DNA of 64,000 bases. Source: an uncultured Gemmatimonadota bacterium (GTDB taxonomy: Bacteria > Gemmatimonadota > Gemmatimonadetes > Gemmatimonadales > Gemmatimonadaceae). The notes below the pieces were generated by a model. The model did not search any database. It saw only the letters and a program-made list of their open reading frames with translations, and was not told the origin of the DNA. The stretch's first letter is position 1. Each line of letters begins with the position of its first letter. A program made the position numbers and the translations under genes. The stretch spans positions 1 to 64,000 of the forward strand of contig CAIVZZ010000010.1 of the NCBI GenBank assembly GCA_903910555.1. The letters are read 5' to 3'. Positions 51,951 to 60,476 of the stretch are shown here, piece by piece.

Positions 51951-52988
51951 GTGTATTCGACCTGCATCTTCTGTCATTCTGCGCTCGGCACGAACGAGGC
52001 CATTGAGCATTTCCCGGTCGGGCGACGCCTAGCCTTCGATGCCGCGAAGGGACGGCTATGGGCGGTGTGCAAATCGTGCGAGCGCTGGAATCTCTCGCCG
52101 ATTGACGAGCGCTGGGAAGCGATCGACGAGTGCGAGAAGTTATTTCGGGATACGAAGCTTCGAATTTCCACCGACAACATCGGCCTCGCGCGACTGAAGG
52201 AGGGGACGACGCTCGTTCGCGTCGGTGACCCGCAGCGACCGGAAATGGCTGCGTGGAGATACGGCGATCAGTTCCATCGGCGCAGAACCAAGCATGCCGC
52301 CATCGTCACAGTCAGCGTAGTTGCAGTCGCGGGACTCTACATTGCGCCGGTGTGGCTAGGCGTCGCGGGTATTGGGAGCGGGTTGGGCACCTTCGTTCAG
52401 GGTCGCTGGCTGAACCGGACGGTCGCGACCCTGCCGGCACGCGGAGAGCTTCTCAAACTGAATCGTTTTATGCTGGCGGAACTACGCCTGCACTCGAACG
52501 AAGCTCAAGGGTTCGCGCTGGAGGTGCCGCACTGGCCAGTGTTGCCGCGGCCGCCAAAATCACGACGCTGGCTTCGGCTGCCGAAGATGCATGCGGTCTC
52601 GAACTTTCCGACGGTGATGTTGCACGGCGACGACGCGCTGAGTGCGGCTCGCCATTTGTTGCCGCGACTCAACCGCGCAGGTGCAAAACAGCATGATGTT
52701 GCCGCCGCAGTCGGCGTGCTTGAGAATTCGCGGAGCCCAGAGCAGCTGTTTGGATTAACCGCGTTTGCGAGCCGAGGGAAGACAATCGGCCAGCTCGCGC
52801 CGGAGCTCCGCTTGGCCCTCGAGATGTCGTTACATGAGGACGACGAGCGGCGCGCGCTCGAAGGAGAGCTTTCGATTCTCGAAGATCGCTGGCGCGAAGC
52901 CGAGGAAGTTGCAGCGATCTCCGACGATATGTTTCTCCCGTCCGGCGTCAACGCGATGCTGAAGAAACTGAAGGGCGATCGCGCGTGA
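51951..52988 (+). CDS. Zinc-ribbon membrane protein of unknown function, paralog 2
   Basis: 345 residues, GTG start at 51951. The first 115 residues match paralog 1 with eight substitutions by my count, including the same four Cys (5, 8, 40, 43). The membrane segment (VTVSVVAVAGLYIAPVWLGVAGIG) and central domain are clearly different. The C-terminal helical region matches again (LALEMSLHEDDERRALEGELSILEDRWREAEEVAAISDDMF). Tandem duplication followed by selective divergence of the middle is the simplest reading. The stop overlaps the next GTG (GTGA). Confidence 0.8.
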   Translation: MYSTCIFCHSALGTNEAIEHFPVGRRLAFDAAKGRLWAVCKSCERWNLSPIDERWEAIDECEKLFRDTKLRISTDNIGLARLKEGTTLVRVGDPQRPEMAAWRYGDQFHRRRTKHAAIVTVSVVAVAGLYIAPVWLGVAGIGSGLGTFVQGRWLNRTVATLPARGELLKLNRFMLAELRLHSNEAQGFALEVPHWPVLPRPPKSRRWLRLPKMHAVSNFPTVMLHGDDALSAARHLLPRLNRAGAKQHDVAAAVGVLENSRSPEQLFGLTAFASRGKTIGQLAPELRLALEMSLHEDDERRALEGELSILEDRWREAEEVAAISDDMFLPSGVNAMLKKLKGDRA

Positions 52989-53197
52989 CCCCGGAACGTC
53001 CGTCGCGTCGCATCGTCGGCTTTCACGTCGACGATGACGGTCAATGGATCGCCGAACTCGAGTGCGGCCATACGCAGCACGTGCGGCACGATCCTCCCTG
53101 GCAGCTTCGGCCATGGACGCAGACGGCCGCCGGCCGTACCGCGCATATCGGCACTATGCTCGCGTGCGCGCTATGCGAGTCGTCCGGAGGATCATAA
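52985..53197 (+). CDS. DUF3565 small protein
   Basis: 70 residues, GTG start overlapping the preceding stop by 4 bp. RRIVGFHVDDDGQWIAELECGHTQHVRHDPPWQLRPW and a terminal CALCE match the DUF3565 family, a small zinc-site-like protein with Cys and His pairs (ECGH and CALC) whose role is unknown. The stop and the next start share a base (TAATG), so it is coupled to a further tiny gene. Confidence 0.88.
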   Translation: MTPERPSRRIVGFHVDDDGQWIAELECGHTQHVRHDPPWQLRPWTQTAAGRTAHIGTMLACALCESSGGS

Positions 53198-53334
53198 TGG
53201 CGAAGCCGTTGCGCCTCGGCGCACGTGATCTCAAACGCGTCGACTGTCCCGCTGGATGGATGTCGCCCGACGGCTACGCGCGGTATCTCAGGAAAACGCT
53301 GGCCGCGTTGCGGGGGCGGCGAATGGAACGATAG
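53197..53334 (+). CDS. Hypothetical 45-residue protein, translationally coupled
   Basis: MAKPLRLGARDLKRVDCPAG begins a 45-residue basic peptide that ends with YARYLRKTLAALRGRRMER. The ATG shares a base with the DUF3565 stop (TAATG). It is short and could be fortuitous, but the coupled start and a purposeful basic C-terminus favour real translation. No family is recognised. Confidence 0.55.
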   Translation: MAKPLRLGARDLKRVDCPAGWMSPDGYARYLRKTLAALRGRRMER

Positions 53335-53393
53335 AGCGCAACTTGTCGTTGATCGCCGATGGTTCCCGAAGTTGACATTTCGATTAGCCCATT

Positions 53394-53427
53394 CGGCACT
53401 TTTGGCAAGCGATTGGCAAAAGTGCCG
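53394..53427. terminator. Bidirectional terminator-like hairpin
   Basis: CGGCACTTTT at 53394-53403 pairs perfectly with AAAAGTGCCG at 53418-53427, with a 14-nt loop carrying GGC and GCC-like ends. It lies between convergent genes (the small basic peptide and mnmA) and could terminate both, although no long T tract flanks it. Confidence 0.7.
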
Positions 53428-53441
53428 GGAGTAACGAAGGT

Positions 53442-54545
53442 CTAAATCGTCGCCATCGGCAGCGGCGCTCGAGCGCGCCGCGATGCCTCGATAAATCCGC
53501 CGCCGAGCACACGATCGCCGTCGTACAGCACCAGCGACTGTCCCGGCGCGATCGCGCGCACCGGTGCGTCAAGCGCGAGCTCGATCTCATCACGTTCGAT
53601 CCGCACGATCTCGGCCGGGACGATCGGTGCGCGATGCCGCACGCGGACGCCGACATGATCGCCAACGCGCGGCGCAGGATCCACGAGCCAGTTCAGTCCG
53701 CGCGCAATCACACCGCGCCCCATCAGCTCTTCGCGCGGCCCGATCACAACCGTGCGGTCATTCGCGCGAATTTCCGTGACGAACATCGGCTCGTCATAGC
53801 CGCCCGGAACGCCGCGACGCTGGCCGATGGTGTAGTGCGCGAACCCAAGATGCTCGCCCACCACCGTGCCATCGCTCGTGACGATCGGGCCGGGCGAAAG
53901 CGATGGCGCATCGGCGCCGAGGTGCTCGGTGAGAATCTTTGCGTAGTTCCCTTCCGGCACAAAACAGATTTCCTGACTCTCCGGCTTCTCCGCGACGAGA
54001 TTCAACCCGAGCTCGTGTGCGAGCACCCGAACCTGCGGCTTGGTCATGTCGCCAACAGGGAGCAGCATCCGCGAGATGGCCGACCGCTCGATGCCCCAGA
54101 GGAAATAGGTCTGATCTTTCGCGTCGTCTGTTCCGCGGTTCAGCTCGCCATTCATGACGCGCGCGTAGTGACCAGTCGCCACAAACTCCGCGTCGACGGT
54201 ATCGGCCTTCTGGATCAGATCACGAAATTTCGTGAACGTATTGCAGCGCACGCAGGGAATCGGCGTGCGGCCGCGCGCATACTCCGAGACAAAATCGTCG
54301 AGCACGTCGCGCGTGAACGACTTCTCTAGATTCAACACGTAATGCGGAATGCCGATCCGCTCCGCGATCCGCCGCGCGTCGTTCACGCTGTCCAGCGAGC
54401 AGCACGGCTTGTCCGGGACCTCGGCGCCGTCGCTGTGCAGCTTCATCGTCGCGCCGATCACATCGTAGCCCTCGCGCACGAGCATCGCGGCGGCGACAGA
54501 CGAATCGACGCCGCCGGACATTGCGACAAGGACGCGAGCTTTCAC
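53442..54545 (-). CDS. mnmA: tRNA-specific 2-thiouridylase MnmA
   Basis: 367 residues. PP-loop SGGVDSS at 10-16, then the two functional cysteines Cys101 (PIPCVRCN) and Cys194 (ESQEICFVPEGNY). Family stretches include KLHSDGAEVPDKPCCSLDSVNDARRIAERIGIPHYVLN and HYTIGQRRGVPGG. It adds sulfur to U34 of tRNAs for Lys, Glu and Gln, using persulfide from a cysteine desulfurase. That partner is the upstream gene, 7 bp away, which points to a dedicated pair. Confidence 0.96.
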   Translation of the reverse strand: MKARVLVAMSGGVDSSVAAAMLVREGYDVIGATMKLHSDGAEVPDKPCCSLDSVNDARRIAERIGIPHYVLNLEKSFTRDVLDDFVSEYARGRTPIPCVRCNTFTKFRDLIQKADTVDAEFVATGHYARVMNGELNRGTDDAKDQTYFLWGIERSAISRMLLPVGDMTKPQVRVLAHELGLNLVAEKPESQEICFVPEGNYAKILTEHLGADAPSLSPGPIVTSDGTVVGEHLGFAHYTIGQRRGVPGGYDEPMFVTEIRANDRTVVIGPREELMGRGVIARGLNWLVDPAPRVGDHVGVRVRHRAPIVPAEIVRIERDEIELALDAPVRAIAPGQSLVLYDGDRVLGGGFIEASRRARAPLPMATI

Positions 54546-54552
54546 GAGCGAC

Positions 54553-55713
54553 TTACCCGACGCTCGCCAGCCCGCGCGCCTTCAGCGCGAGGGCGGGGAA
54601 CACTTCGGCAACGCGGTCGATGCATGCGTCCGTCGTGAGCGAGCCGAGGCTCATGCGGATTGCAGCGTTTGCGATTTCTGCGCTGAGGTCGAGCGAGTCG
54701 AGCACGTGCGACGCGCCGACGCTTCCGCTCTGGCACGCCGACCCGCCGGAGCAGGCAATGCCCTGTAGGTCGAGCGCCATCAACATGGATTCGCTGTCCG
54801 TGCCCGGCACAGAAATGCTGAGCACGTGTGGTGCACGCTTCGCCCCGCGTCCATGAACGATCGCGTCGGGAAGCTTCGCGAGGATCGCAGTTTCGAGGCG
54901 CTCGCGCAGCGCGGTGAGGCGCGCGCTCTCGCGCTCGTGCTCGGCGAGCGTCAGCTCAGCGGCGGTCGCAAGCGCGACAGCGTACGCGACATTCTCCGTG
55001 CCCGGGCGGCGCCCGCGATCCTGCGAGCCGCCGAAAAAGAGCGGCTCGAGTGGGGTGTTGCGGCGGATGTACATCGCGCCGATTCCTTTTGGTGCGCCAA
55101 TCTTGTGACCGCTGATCGCGAGGAAATCGAACGGCGTCTTACGAGCATCGATCTCAACTTTTCCGAACGCTTGCACAGCATCAGTATGAAAAATCGCGCC
55201 GCGCGACTTTGCGAGTGCTGCGAGTTCTTCGATCGGCTGGATCGTGCCGATCTCGTTGTTGATCCACATCACGGTACAGATTGCGGTGTCGTCGCGAATG
55301 AGTGCATCCGCTGACTGGAGCTGAACGGTGCCGGTTGAATCGACCGCGATGAACCGCTCTTCCGCACCTTCTTTGGTGGCCTGATGCACGGACTGGAGAA
55401 CGGCTTTGTGCTCGATCGGCGAGGTGACGATCGCGTTCCGTCCCTTCGGTTTGAGTACGCGCCAACCACCGAGGATCGCGATGTTGTCGCCTTCCGTGCC
55501 GCCGGACGTGAAGCAGACTTCGTCGGCGTTGGCGCCGAGGCACTTGGCGACGCGCTCGCGCGCGGCATCGAGCGCGGTGCGCGCCTCGCGCCCCCAGCGG
55601 TGCGTGCTCGAAGGGTTCCCGAAGCGCGGGCCGAAGAACGGCTGCATGGCTTCGAGGACTTCGGGGCGGACCGGGGTGGTGGCGGCGTGGTCGAGGTAGA
55701 TCGGGGCGGGCAT
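54553..55713 (-). CDS. Cysteine desulfurase (NifS/IscS family) paired with mnmA
   Basis: 386 residues. The PLP Lys is Lys204 in SGHKIGAPKG. The persulfide-forming Cys327 lies in a short loop, GIACSGGSACQSGSVGASHVL (NifS-type, group I), with Cys321 nearby. The N-terminus IYLDHAATTPVRPEVLEAM is standard. It removes sulfur from cysteine to supply MnmA downstream, and possibly iron-sulfur assembly, for which no scaffold genes are visible here. TATATT lies 6 nt before the ATG with no ribosome site, so a leaderless start is likely. Confidence 0.95.
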   Translation of the reverse strand: MPAPIYLDHAATTPVRPEVLEAMQPFFGPRFGNPSSTHRWGREARTALDAARERVAKCLGANADEVCFTSGGTEGDNIAILGGWRVLKPKGRNAIVTSPIEHKAVLQSVHQATKEGAEERFIAVDSTGTVQLQSADALIRDDTAICTVMWINNEIGTIQPIEELAALAKSRGAIFHTDAVQAFGKVEIDARKTPFDFLAISGHKIGAPKGIGAMYIRRNTPLEPLFFGGSQDRGRRPGTENVAYAVALATAAELTLAEHERESARLTALRERLETAILAKLPDAIVHGRGAKRAPHVLSISVPGTDSESMLMALDLQGIACSGGSACQSGSVGASHVLDSLDLSAEIANAAIRMSLGSLTTDACIDRVAEVFPALALKARGLASVG

Positions 55714-55725
55714 GGGCTAAATATA
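55714..55725 (-). promoter_or_regulatory. Likely leaderless promoter -10 element of the cysteine desulfurase/mnmA operon
   Basis: On the minus strand TATATT (55725-55720), then TAGCCC and the ATG at 55713. The expected -35 position falls inside the palindrome that starts near 55733, so a protein or hairpin there could affect the promoter. Confidence 0.6.
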
Positions 55726-55732
55726 ACAAAAA

Positions 55733-55865
55733 GGCGACGAGCGACTGGTAAATGGCGATCTGGCGCATGGCGACTCGCACGGGGCAAGTCGAACAAGCGT
55801 TGTTCCACTCACTCCGTGCCACTCACAATGCACCAGATCGCCATTTACGAGTCGCCAGTCGCCGC
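55733..55865. repeat. Large imperfect palindrome overlapping an Fpg/Nei stop codon
   Basis: The core GTAAATGGCGATCTGG (55748-55763) pairs perfectly over 16 bp with 55833-55848. Imperfect pairing extends on both sides, to GGCGAC and GTCGCC outside and to GCACGG and CCGTGC inside. The right arm contains the stop codon of the glycosylase gene (55845). It has no shared word with the other palindromes. Confidence 0.85.
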
Positions 55866-56759
55866 CGTTATGCGGTCGTCCATCTCATCCAGCGACTTCG
55901 GCCAGTCCTTCTTGAGCAACCGCGACATCCCCCTGTCAGCCAGCAGTTTCCCCCCTGTCTGGCAGGTGGCGCAGTAATCCGTCTCGTTGTCCGCGTATCG
56001 AATTCGCTGAACTGGCGACCCGCACACCGGGCAGGGCTCACGGAATTTCCCGTGCACCGCCATCTCCGGCCGGAACGCGGTGACTTTCTCCGGAAACTTC
56101 TCGCCCGTTTCTGCGCGCAGCCGTGCGATCCAATCCGTCATCGTGGAGATCGTGGCACTGTGCAATCGATCCGCCTGCTCATCACTCATTTTCGACGTGA
56201 GCAGCAGTGGCGAGAGCTTCGCCCGATGCAAAATCTCATCAGAGTACGCGTTGCCAATCCCGCTAAACAACCTCGGATCTGCGAGCGATCGTTTCAGCGT
56301 ATGATTCTCGGATCTCAGCCGCGCCGTGAAATCCGCGACCGACGAATCGAGGATCTCCATCCCGCCGCGATCAAACTCGCGCAGCGCGTCCTCTCCCCGC
56401 ACCAGATAAATCGACGCCCGTTTCTTAGTCCCCGCCTCGGTAAGAACGAGTGTCCCCGAATCGAATTCGATCGCCGCGAGCGCCAGTCGCCGGCTCAGCT
56501 TCGGCGTCTTGTCGTGCCACTTGAAGCGTCCCGCGACCATCAGGTGAATCACGAGGAAAAGTTCGTCGTCGAGCCCAAACACGATCCGCTTTCCGATCCG
56601 CCGCAGCTCGCGCACGGTCTTCCCGCCCACCTCGGAGATCGGCGGGTCCACCGACCTAAGCACGAACGGACTCACCAGCTGCACGCGCCACATCGCGTGC
56701 CCCACCACCCGGCGCTCAATGGCATCGAGATAGACGGTGATATCGGGAAGCTCAGGCAT
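55845..56759 (-). CDS. Fpg/Nei-family DNA glycosylase
   Basis: 304 residues. MPELPDI at the start carries the catalytic Pro2-Glu3 pair exposed after Met removal. HLMVAGRFKWHD and the H2TH helices (KRSLADPRLFSGIGNAYSDEILHRAKLSP) are clear, and the zinc finger CPVCGSPVQRIRYADNETDYCATC is complete. It removes oxidised bases such as 8-oxoguanine or ring-opened pyrimidines and nicks the site. The divergent kinase starts only 20 bp away. It has a likely leaderless start: TAATGT is 6 nt before the ATG. Confidence 0.9.
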   Translation of the reverse strand: MPELPDITVYLDAIERRVVGHAMWRVQLVSPFVLRSVDPPISEVGGKTVRELRRIGKRIVFGLDDELFLVIHLMVAGRFKWHDKTPKLSRRLALAAIEFDSGTLVLTEAGTKKRASIYLVRGEDALREFDRGGMEILDSSVADFTARLRSENHTLKRSLADPRLFSGIGNAYSDEILHRAKLSPLLLTSKMSDEQADRLHSATISTMTDWIARLRAETGEKFPEKVTAFRPEMAVHGKFREPCPVCGSPVQRIRYADNETDYCATCQTGGKLLADRGMSRLLKKDWPKSLDEMDDRITAATGDS

Positions 56760-56779
56760 GGAGCTACATTATCGCCCAC
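56760..56779. promoter_or_regulatory. 20-bp divergent gap with two overlapping -10 elements
   Basis: On the minus strand TAATGT (56771-56766) precedes the glycosylase ATG by 6 nt. On the plus strand TACATT (56765-56770) precedes the kinase ATG by 9 nt. The two hexamers use the same base pairs and no ribosome site fits in the gap, so both genes are probably leaderless or nearly so. Confidence 0.55.
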
Positions 56780-59701
56780 ATGACGCCAGACGCTACCGCT
56801 CCATCGGATAAGTCACCCGGCGATCTGTCTCCGGGCGCGACATTCGGTGCGTATCGCATCAACCGCCTGCTTGGGCGGGGCGGGATGGGCGCGGTGTATG
56901 AGGCGGTGCATCAGACCGACGGCCGCGTTGTCGCCCTCAAACTGCTCAGCGTCGATCTCGATCAGATGGACGCGAGGCAAAGATTTCTTCGGGAAGGGCA
57001 GACCGCCGCCGCGATCAACCATCCGAATGCGGTTTACATCTACGGCACCGAAGAGATCAACGGCACGCCCGTCATTTCGATGGAGCTGGTGCCCGGCGGC
57101 ACGCTCGAGGAAAAAGTCAAAGAGCGCGGACCGCTGCCGGTGGCCGATGCCGTTGAAGACATCATCCAGGTCATTGACGGACTCGACGCAGCGCTCGCCG
57201 CCGGCGTGCTCCACCGCGATGTCAAACCGGCAAACTGTTTTATAAATGCGGACGGAGTTGTAAAGATCGGCGACTTCGGACTCTCGAAGCCCGTCGACGG
57301 CGAAGAGCAGATGAAGCTCACGCGCACCGGAGTCTTTCTTGGCACGCCGGTCTTCTCGTCACCGGAACAGCTCCTCGGCGAGACGCTCGACGTGCGCAGC
57401 GACATCTACGCCGTTGGCGTGACGTTCTATTATTTGCTCACCGGGCAGTTGCCGTATTCGAGCGGCTCGATGATGCAGGTCGTCGCTGCTGTGCTGAATG
57501 GCGCACCAACGCCGCTGCATTCGCTGCGTGCCGATCTTCCACAGAACGTGGTCGATGTTGTCATGAAAGCGATCGCGCGAAAAACCGCGGACCGCTATCA
57601 GAGCTATGACGAGTTTCGCGCTGCTGTCGCCGGGCTGCGCGCACCGGAGATCACACCGGCCACGCTCTGGGATCGCTTCCGCGCGGGAGTTGTGGATGCC
57701 GTGGTCGTCGCGGCGATCGTCTGGGTCATGCTCACGCTTTCCGCGTCGATCACCGGGAACGTCATAGTTTCGAGCTCGCCGCTCGGACTCAAACTGAATT
57801 TGCTGCTCGGCTGCGTGATGACACTGATCATCATCGCGATTCCCGAAGGCCTTCGCGGCGCGTCAATCGGCAAGTGGCTGGTCGGAATCAGAGTCGCCGG
57901 ACTGGACGGCGAAATTCCCGGCCTTCCGCGCGCGGCGGCGCGGGTCCTGTTGCTGGAGTCGATCGCTGCGGCAGGAGTCGCCGCGCAACTGATGCCGACA
58001 ACCGCGACGACGCGCGCGCTGGCGGTGTTCTCCGCGAACGTCGGCTTGCGCGCGCTGCTGTTCGTTACGGTGCGGCGTGCGAACGGCTGGCGGATGCTGC
58101 AGGATTTTGCGACCGGAACGCGCGTGATCCGCCGTGCGCCGGACGCACTGAAGCGCCACGGCGAGATGCAGCGGAGAGAAGCACCGGCGCTCACCGGAAG
58201 CGAGCGGCATATGGGGCCATACGCGGTCGTCGGCGCGCTGCGCGAGGGGAGTGCGGTGCTGCTCGGCTGGGACGAGTCGATGCAGCGGTCCGTGTGGATC
58301 GTGCCGCAACGCGCCAACGCTCCGGAGATCGCGCAGGCGCGCCGCGATCTCGCGCGGTTGACGCGGTTGCGCTGGGTGGCTGGCCGCAGGTCGGGCGACG
58401 ACTGTTGGGACGCGTACGAATCGCCGTTTGGCGAACCGCTCTCCGCCAGGCTGCAGCGCGCCGTGCCATGGAGTGTGCAGCAGGAGTGGGTGCTCGATCT
58501 CACGAGCGAACTGATGGCCGCCGAACGCGACGGCACGCTGCCCGCGGCGCTCAGCGCGGACGCGCTTTGGGTGAATGCCGCGGACCGGATTGTCGTTCCG
58601 GAAAGTGCAGGCGCTGCTGTGGCCGGCTCGACAGCGGCGCCGCTTACGCTTGTCGCGCAGTTGTTGGAGCTGCTTCGCGCGGCCAACAAAGGACACGCTC
58701 CTCTGCCGCGGTACGCCATGCGCGCACTTGCCGCTGCGCACACGGCGGGGAGCGTCGACGAGATTCACGCGCTGTTCAAAGAGACAGTCGGGCGGCCCGT
58801 CGAAATTTCGCACGTGCGCCGGAGCGGCCTTATTGGCGCGACGATTTTCGTCGTGCTGGTCGTTCCTGTGTTGAGCATCGTGCCGATCCGCCAGCAGTCG
58901 AAATCCGATCCTGCGGGAAGAACACTTTCAGGTTTGCTGCAATTCATCGGCGACAGCGCGCACGCGCTCCCTGTTGCAGAACGACCGAAGACGCCGAAGA
59001 AACGCGGCAACTTGATGACGAGCTTGAACGGTGCGCTTCAGAAAGCGGGATGGTTCACGACGGACAGCGCGCTCGATAGACTCTCGCCGGAGGAGTACAA
59101 AGAGCAAAGCCATCTCGCGCAGGTTTACGTCGCTGCTGTGCTTGCCTCGCGCGTTCGCGACACGACGACGACATCGGTGTTCGGCCGCTCGCCGCCAGAG
59201 GCGAGACTGGCAAGGGATATTCTGAAGCTCTATCCGACGGTAGATTCGACGGAGCTCCGCGCGGCACGCGTGCTCGTGGATTCAACATGGCATGGCGACC
59301 CACCCGGCGCCGGTCTCGATCTGCTCGTGAAGGTGGTGGCGGCGATTTTGTTTGTGTTCCTGCCCTGGTTCTTCGCCGGATGCGCAATTGTGATCGCAGT
59401 GTTCGCGCGCCGCGGCCTGCTGATGCGTGGATTCCAGGTGGATATCGTCACGAAGGACGGCGAGCCCGCGGGCCGTGCGCGAATTTTCCTGCGCAACGTG
59501 GTCACCTGGCTGCCCGTCAGCGCGCCGATCGTGATGTATCTGGCCGTGGATGCTGCGCCGCCCGCAGCTGCAGCATTCGCGTTAATTGCGTCGGCCGCGG
59601 CGGTCGCCCTTCTCACCGCAACCGCGATTTGGATCGGTATTCGCACGCCGGCGCGCGGAATCGCCGATCGCGTCGCCGGCACGTATCTCGTGCCGGAGTA
59701 A
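56780..59701 (+). CDS. Large membrane Ser/Thr kinase with RDD domains and a degenerate second kinase-like domain
   Basis: 973 residues. Residues 24-290 are an active kinase: GRGGMG at 32-37, Lys54, the catalytic loop HRDVKPAN (Asp147) and DFG (Asp165). About 300-455 is an RDD-like membrane domain (LWDRFRAGVVDAVVVAAIVWVML, GASIGKWLVGIRVA). About 475-675 looks like a second, eroded kinase lobe pair (GPYAVVGALREGSAVLLGW, then AALSADALWVNAADRIVVPE at the catalytic loop position), with no catalytic Lys, HRD or DFG. A membrane segment near 685-705, a soluble part, and a final RDD-like pair (about 845-973) follow. The role is unknown; a membrane-held sensor kinase is likely. Confidence 0.87.
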   Translation: MTPDATAPSDKSPGDLSPGATFGAYRINRLLGRGGMGAVYEAVHQTDGRVVALKLLSVDLDQMDARQRFLREGQTAAAINHPNAVYIYGTEEINGTPVISMELVPGGTLEEKVKERGPLPVADAVEDIIQVIDGLDAALAAGVLHRDVKPANCFINADGVVKIGDFGLSKPVDGEEQMKLTRTGVFLGTPVFSSPEQLLGETLDVRSDIYAVGVTFYYLLTGQLPYSSGSMMQVVAAVLNGAPTPLHSLRADLPQNVVDVVMKAIARKTADRYQSYDEFRAAVAGLRAPEITPATLWDRFRAGVVDAVVVAAIVWVMLTLSASITGNVIVSSSPLGLKLNLLLGCVMTLIIIAIPEGLRGASIGKWLVGIRVAGLDGEIPGLPRAAARVLLLESIAAAGVAAQLMPTTATTRALAVFSANVGLRALLFVTVRRANGWRMLQDFATGTRVIRRAPDALKRHGEMQRREAPALTGSERHMGPYAVVGALREGSAVLLGWDESMQRSVWIVPQRANAPEIAQARRDLARLTRLRWVAGRRSGDDCWDAYESPFGEPLSARLQRAVPWSVQQEWVLDLTSELMAAERDGTLPAALSADALWVNAADRIVVPESAGAAVAGSTAAPLTLVAQLLELLRAANKGHAPLPRYAMRALAAAHTAGSVDEIHALFKETVGRPVEISHVRRSGLIGATIFVVLVVPVLSIVPIRQQSKSDPAGRTLSGLLQFIGDSAHALPVAERPKTPKKRGNLMTSLNGALQKAGWFTTDSALDRLSPEEYKEQSHLAQVYVAAVLASRVRDTTTTSVFGRSPPEARLARDILKLYPTVDSTELRAARVLVDSTWHGDPPGAGLDLLVKVVAAILFVFLPWFFAGCAIVIAVFARRGLLMRGFQVDIVTKDGEPAGRARIFLRNVVTWLPVSAPIVMYLAVDAAPPAAAAFALIASAAAVALLTATAIWIGIRTPARGIADRVAGTYLVPE

Positions 59702-59711
59702 CGCTGGCTGG

Positions 59712-60476
59712 CTACGGTCCGCCGTAGAATTTTGCGCGAATCGCCCACAGGTCCGGGAAAAATCGCTGGCTGATTGTTTTCTGGAGATACTTCGCGCCAA
59801 GTGTTCCGCCGGTGCCGCCTGTGCCCGGGCCGATGATGCGCTCGACGAGCTGCACATGCAGAAAGCGCCAGCGCGCAAATCCCTGTTCATATTCGAGCAG
59901 CTCTTCGGCGAGCAGCAAGAGCGTCGTGTGCTTCTCGCTCGTGTAGATCTGTTCGATCGTCACGCCGTGCTTTGTTAGAAGCGATTCGAACAGCGCTTGA
60001 AGTGTCGGCCGCTCGAGCGCGCGCTGCACGAGCGCCGGAATCGGGCCATGTTCGGCGAGCGCATGGAGAAAATGGGGCTCGCGCAAACCCGATACAGCTT
60101 CGATCGCGCGGAACTGAATGCTCTGCGACCCGCTCGATGATCCGAGGTAGCCGCGGAACTGCGCGAATCGCTGCGGCGGAAGCGTGTCGAGCGCAGAGAG
60201 CTGGTTCGTGACGATTCCAACGAGGCCGTTGATGCGTTTGATCGCCTGCAGCGAAGCTGGTGCATCGCCGCTCGCGAGACGCGTGATCAGCGCGTCGAAC
60301 TCGTGCAGGATGACTTTGAACCAGAGTTCGCTTGCCTGATGGACGATGATGAAAAGCAACTCGTCAGGATGCTCCGGCGTCGAACGCGGGCGCTGAAGCT
60401 CCAGCAGCTCTTCCAGCGCGAGATACGACCCGTAGTCAATGCCGCGCGGCTCACCGCCTGAATCATGCGCGCTCAA
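59712..60476 (-). CDS. kynA: Tryptophan 2,3-dioxygenase-family protein
   Basis: 254 residues. The family core is clear: GIDYGSYLALEELLELQRPRS, HPDELLFIIVHQASELWFKVILHEFD (with a His expected in substrate or heme contact), FRGYLGSSSGSQSIQFRAIE, YTSEKHTTLLLLAEELLEYEQGFARWRFLHVQLVERIIG and GTGGTLGAKYLQKTISQRFFPDLWAIR. It would open the tryptophan indole ring to N-formylkynurenine with O2. The start overlaps the BshB1 stop (ATGA), an odd pairing. No other kynurenine-pathway genes are in the window. Confidence 0.93.
   Translation of the reverse strand: MSAHDSGGEPRGIDYGSYLALEELLELQRPRSTPEHPDELLFIIVHQASELWFKVILHEFDALITRLASGDAPASLQAIKRINGLVGIVTNQLSALDTLPPQRFAQFRGYLGSSSGSQSIQFRAIEAVSGLREPHFLHALAEHGPIPALVQRALERPTLQALFESLLTKHGVTIEQIYTSEKHTTLLLLAEELLEYEQGFARWRFLHVQLVERIIGPGTGGTGGTLGAKYLQKTISQRFFPDLWAIRAKFYGGP

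Noticed and set aside
57604-58743. Minus-strand frame opposite the large kinase
   Set aside because: It is Ser/Arg/Ala-rich with no domain signal; the plus-strand reading contains kinase and RDD motifs.
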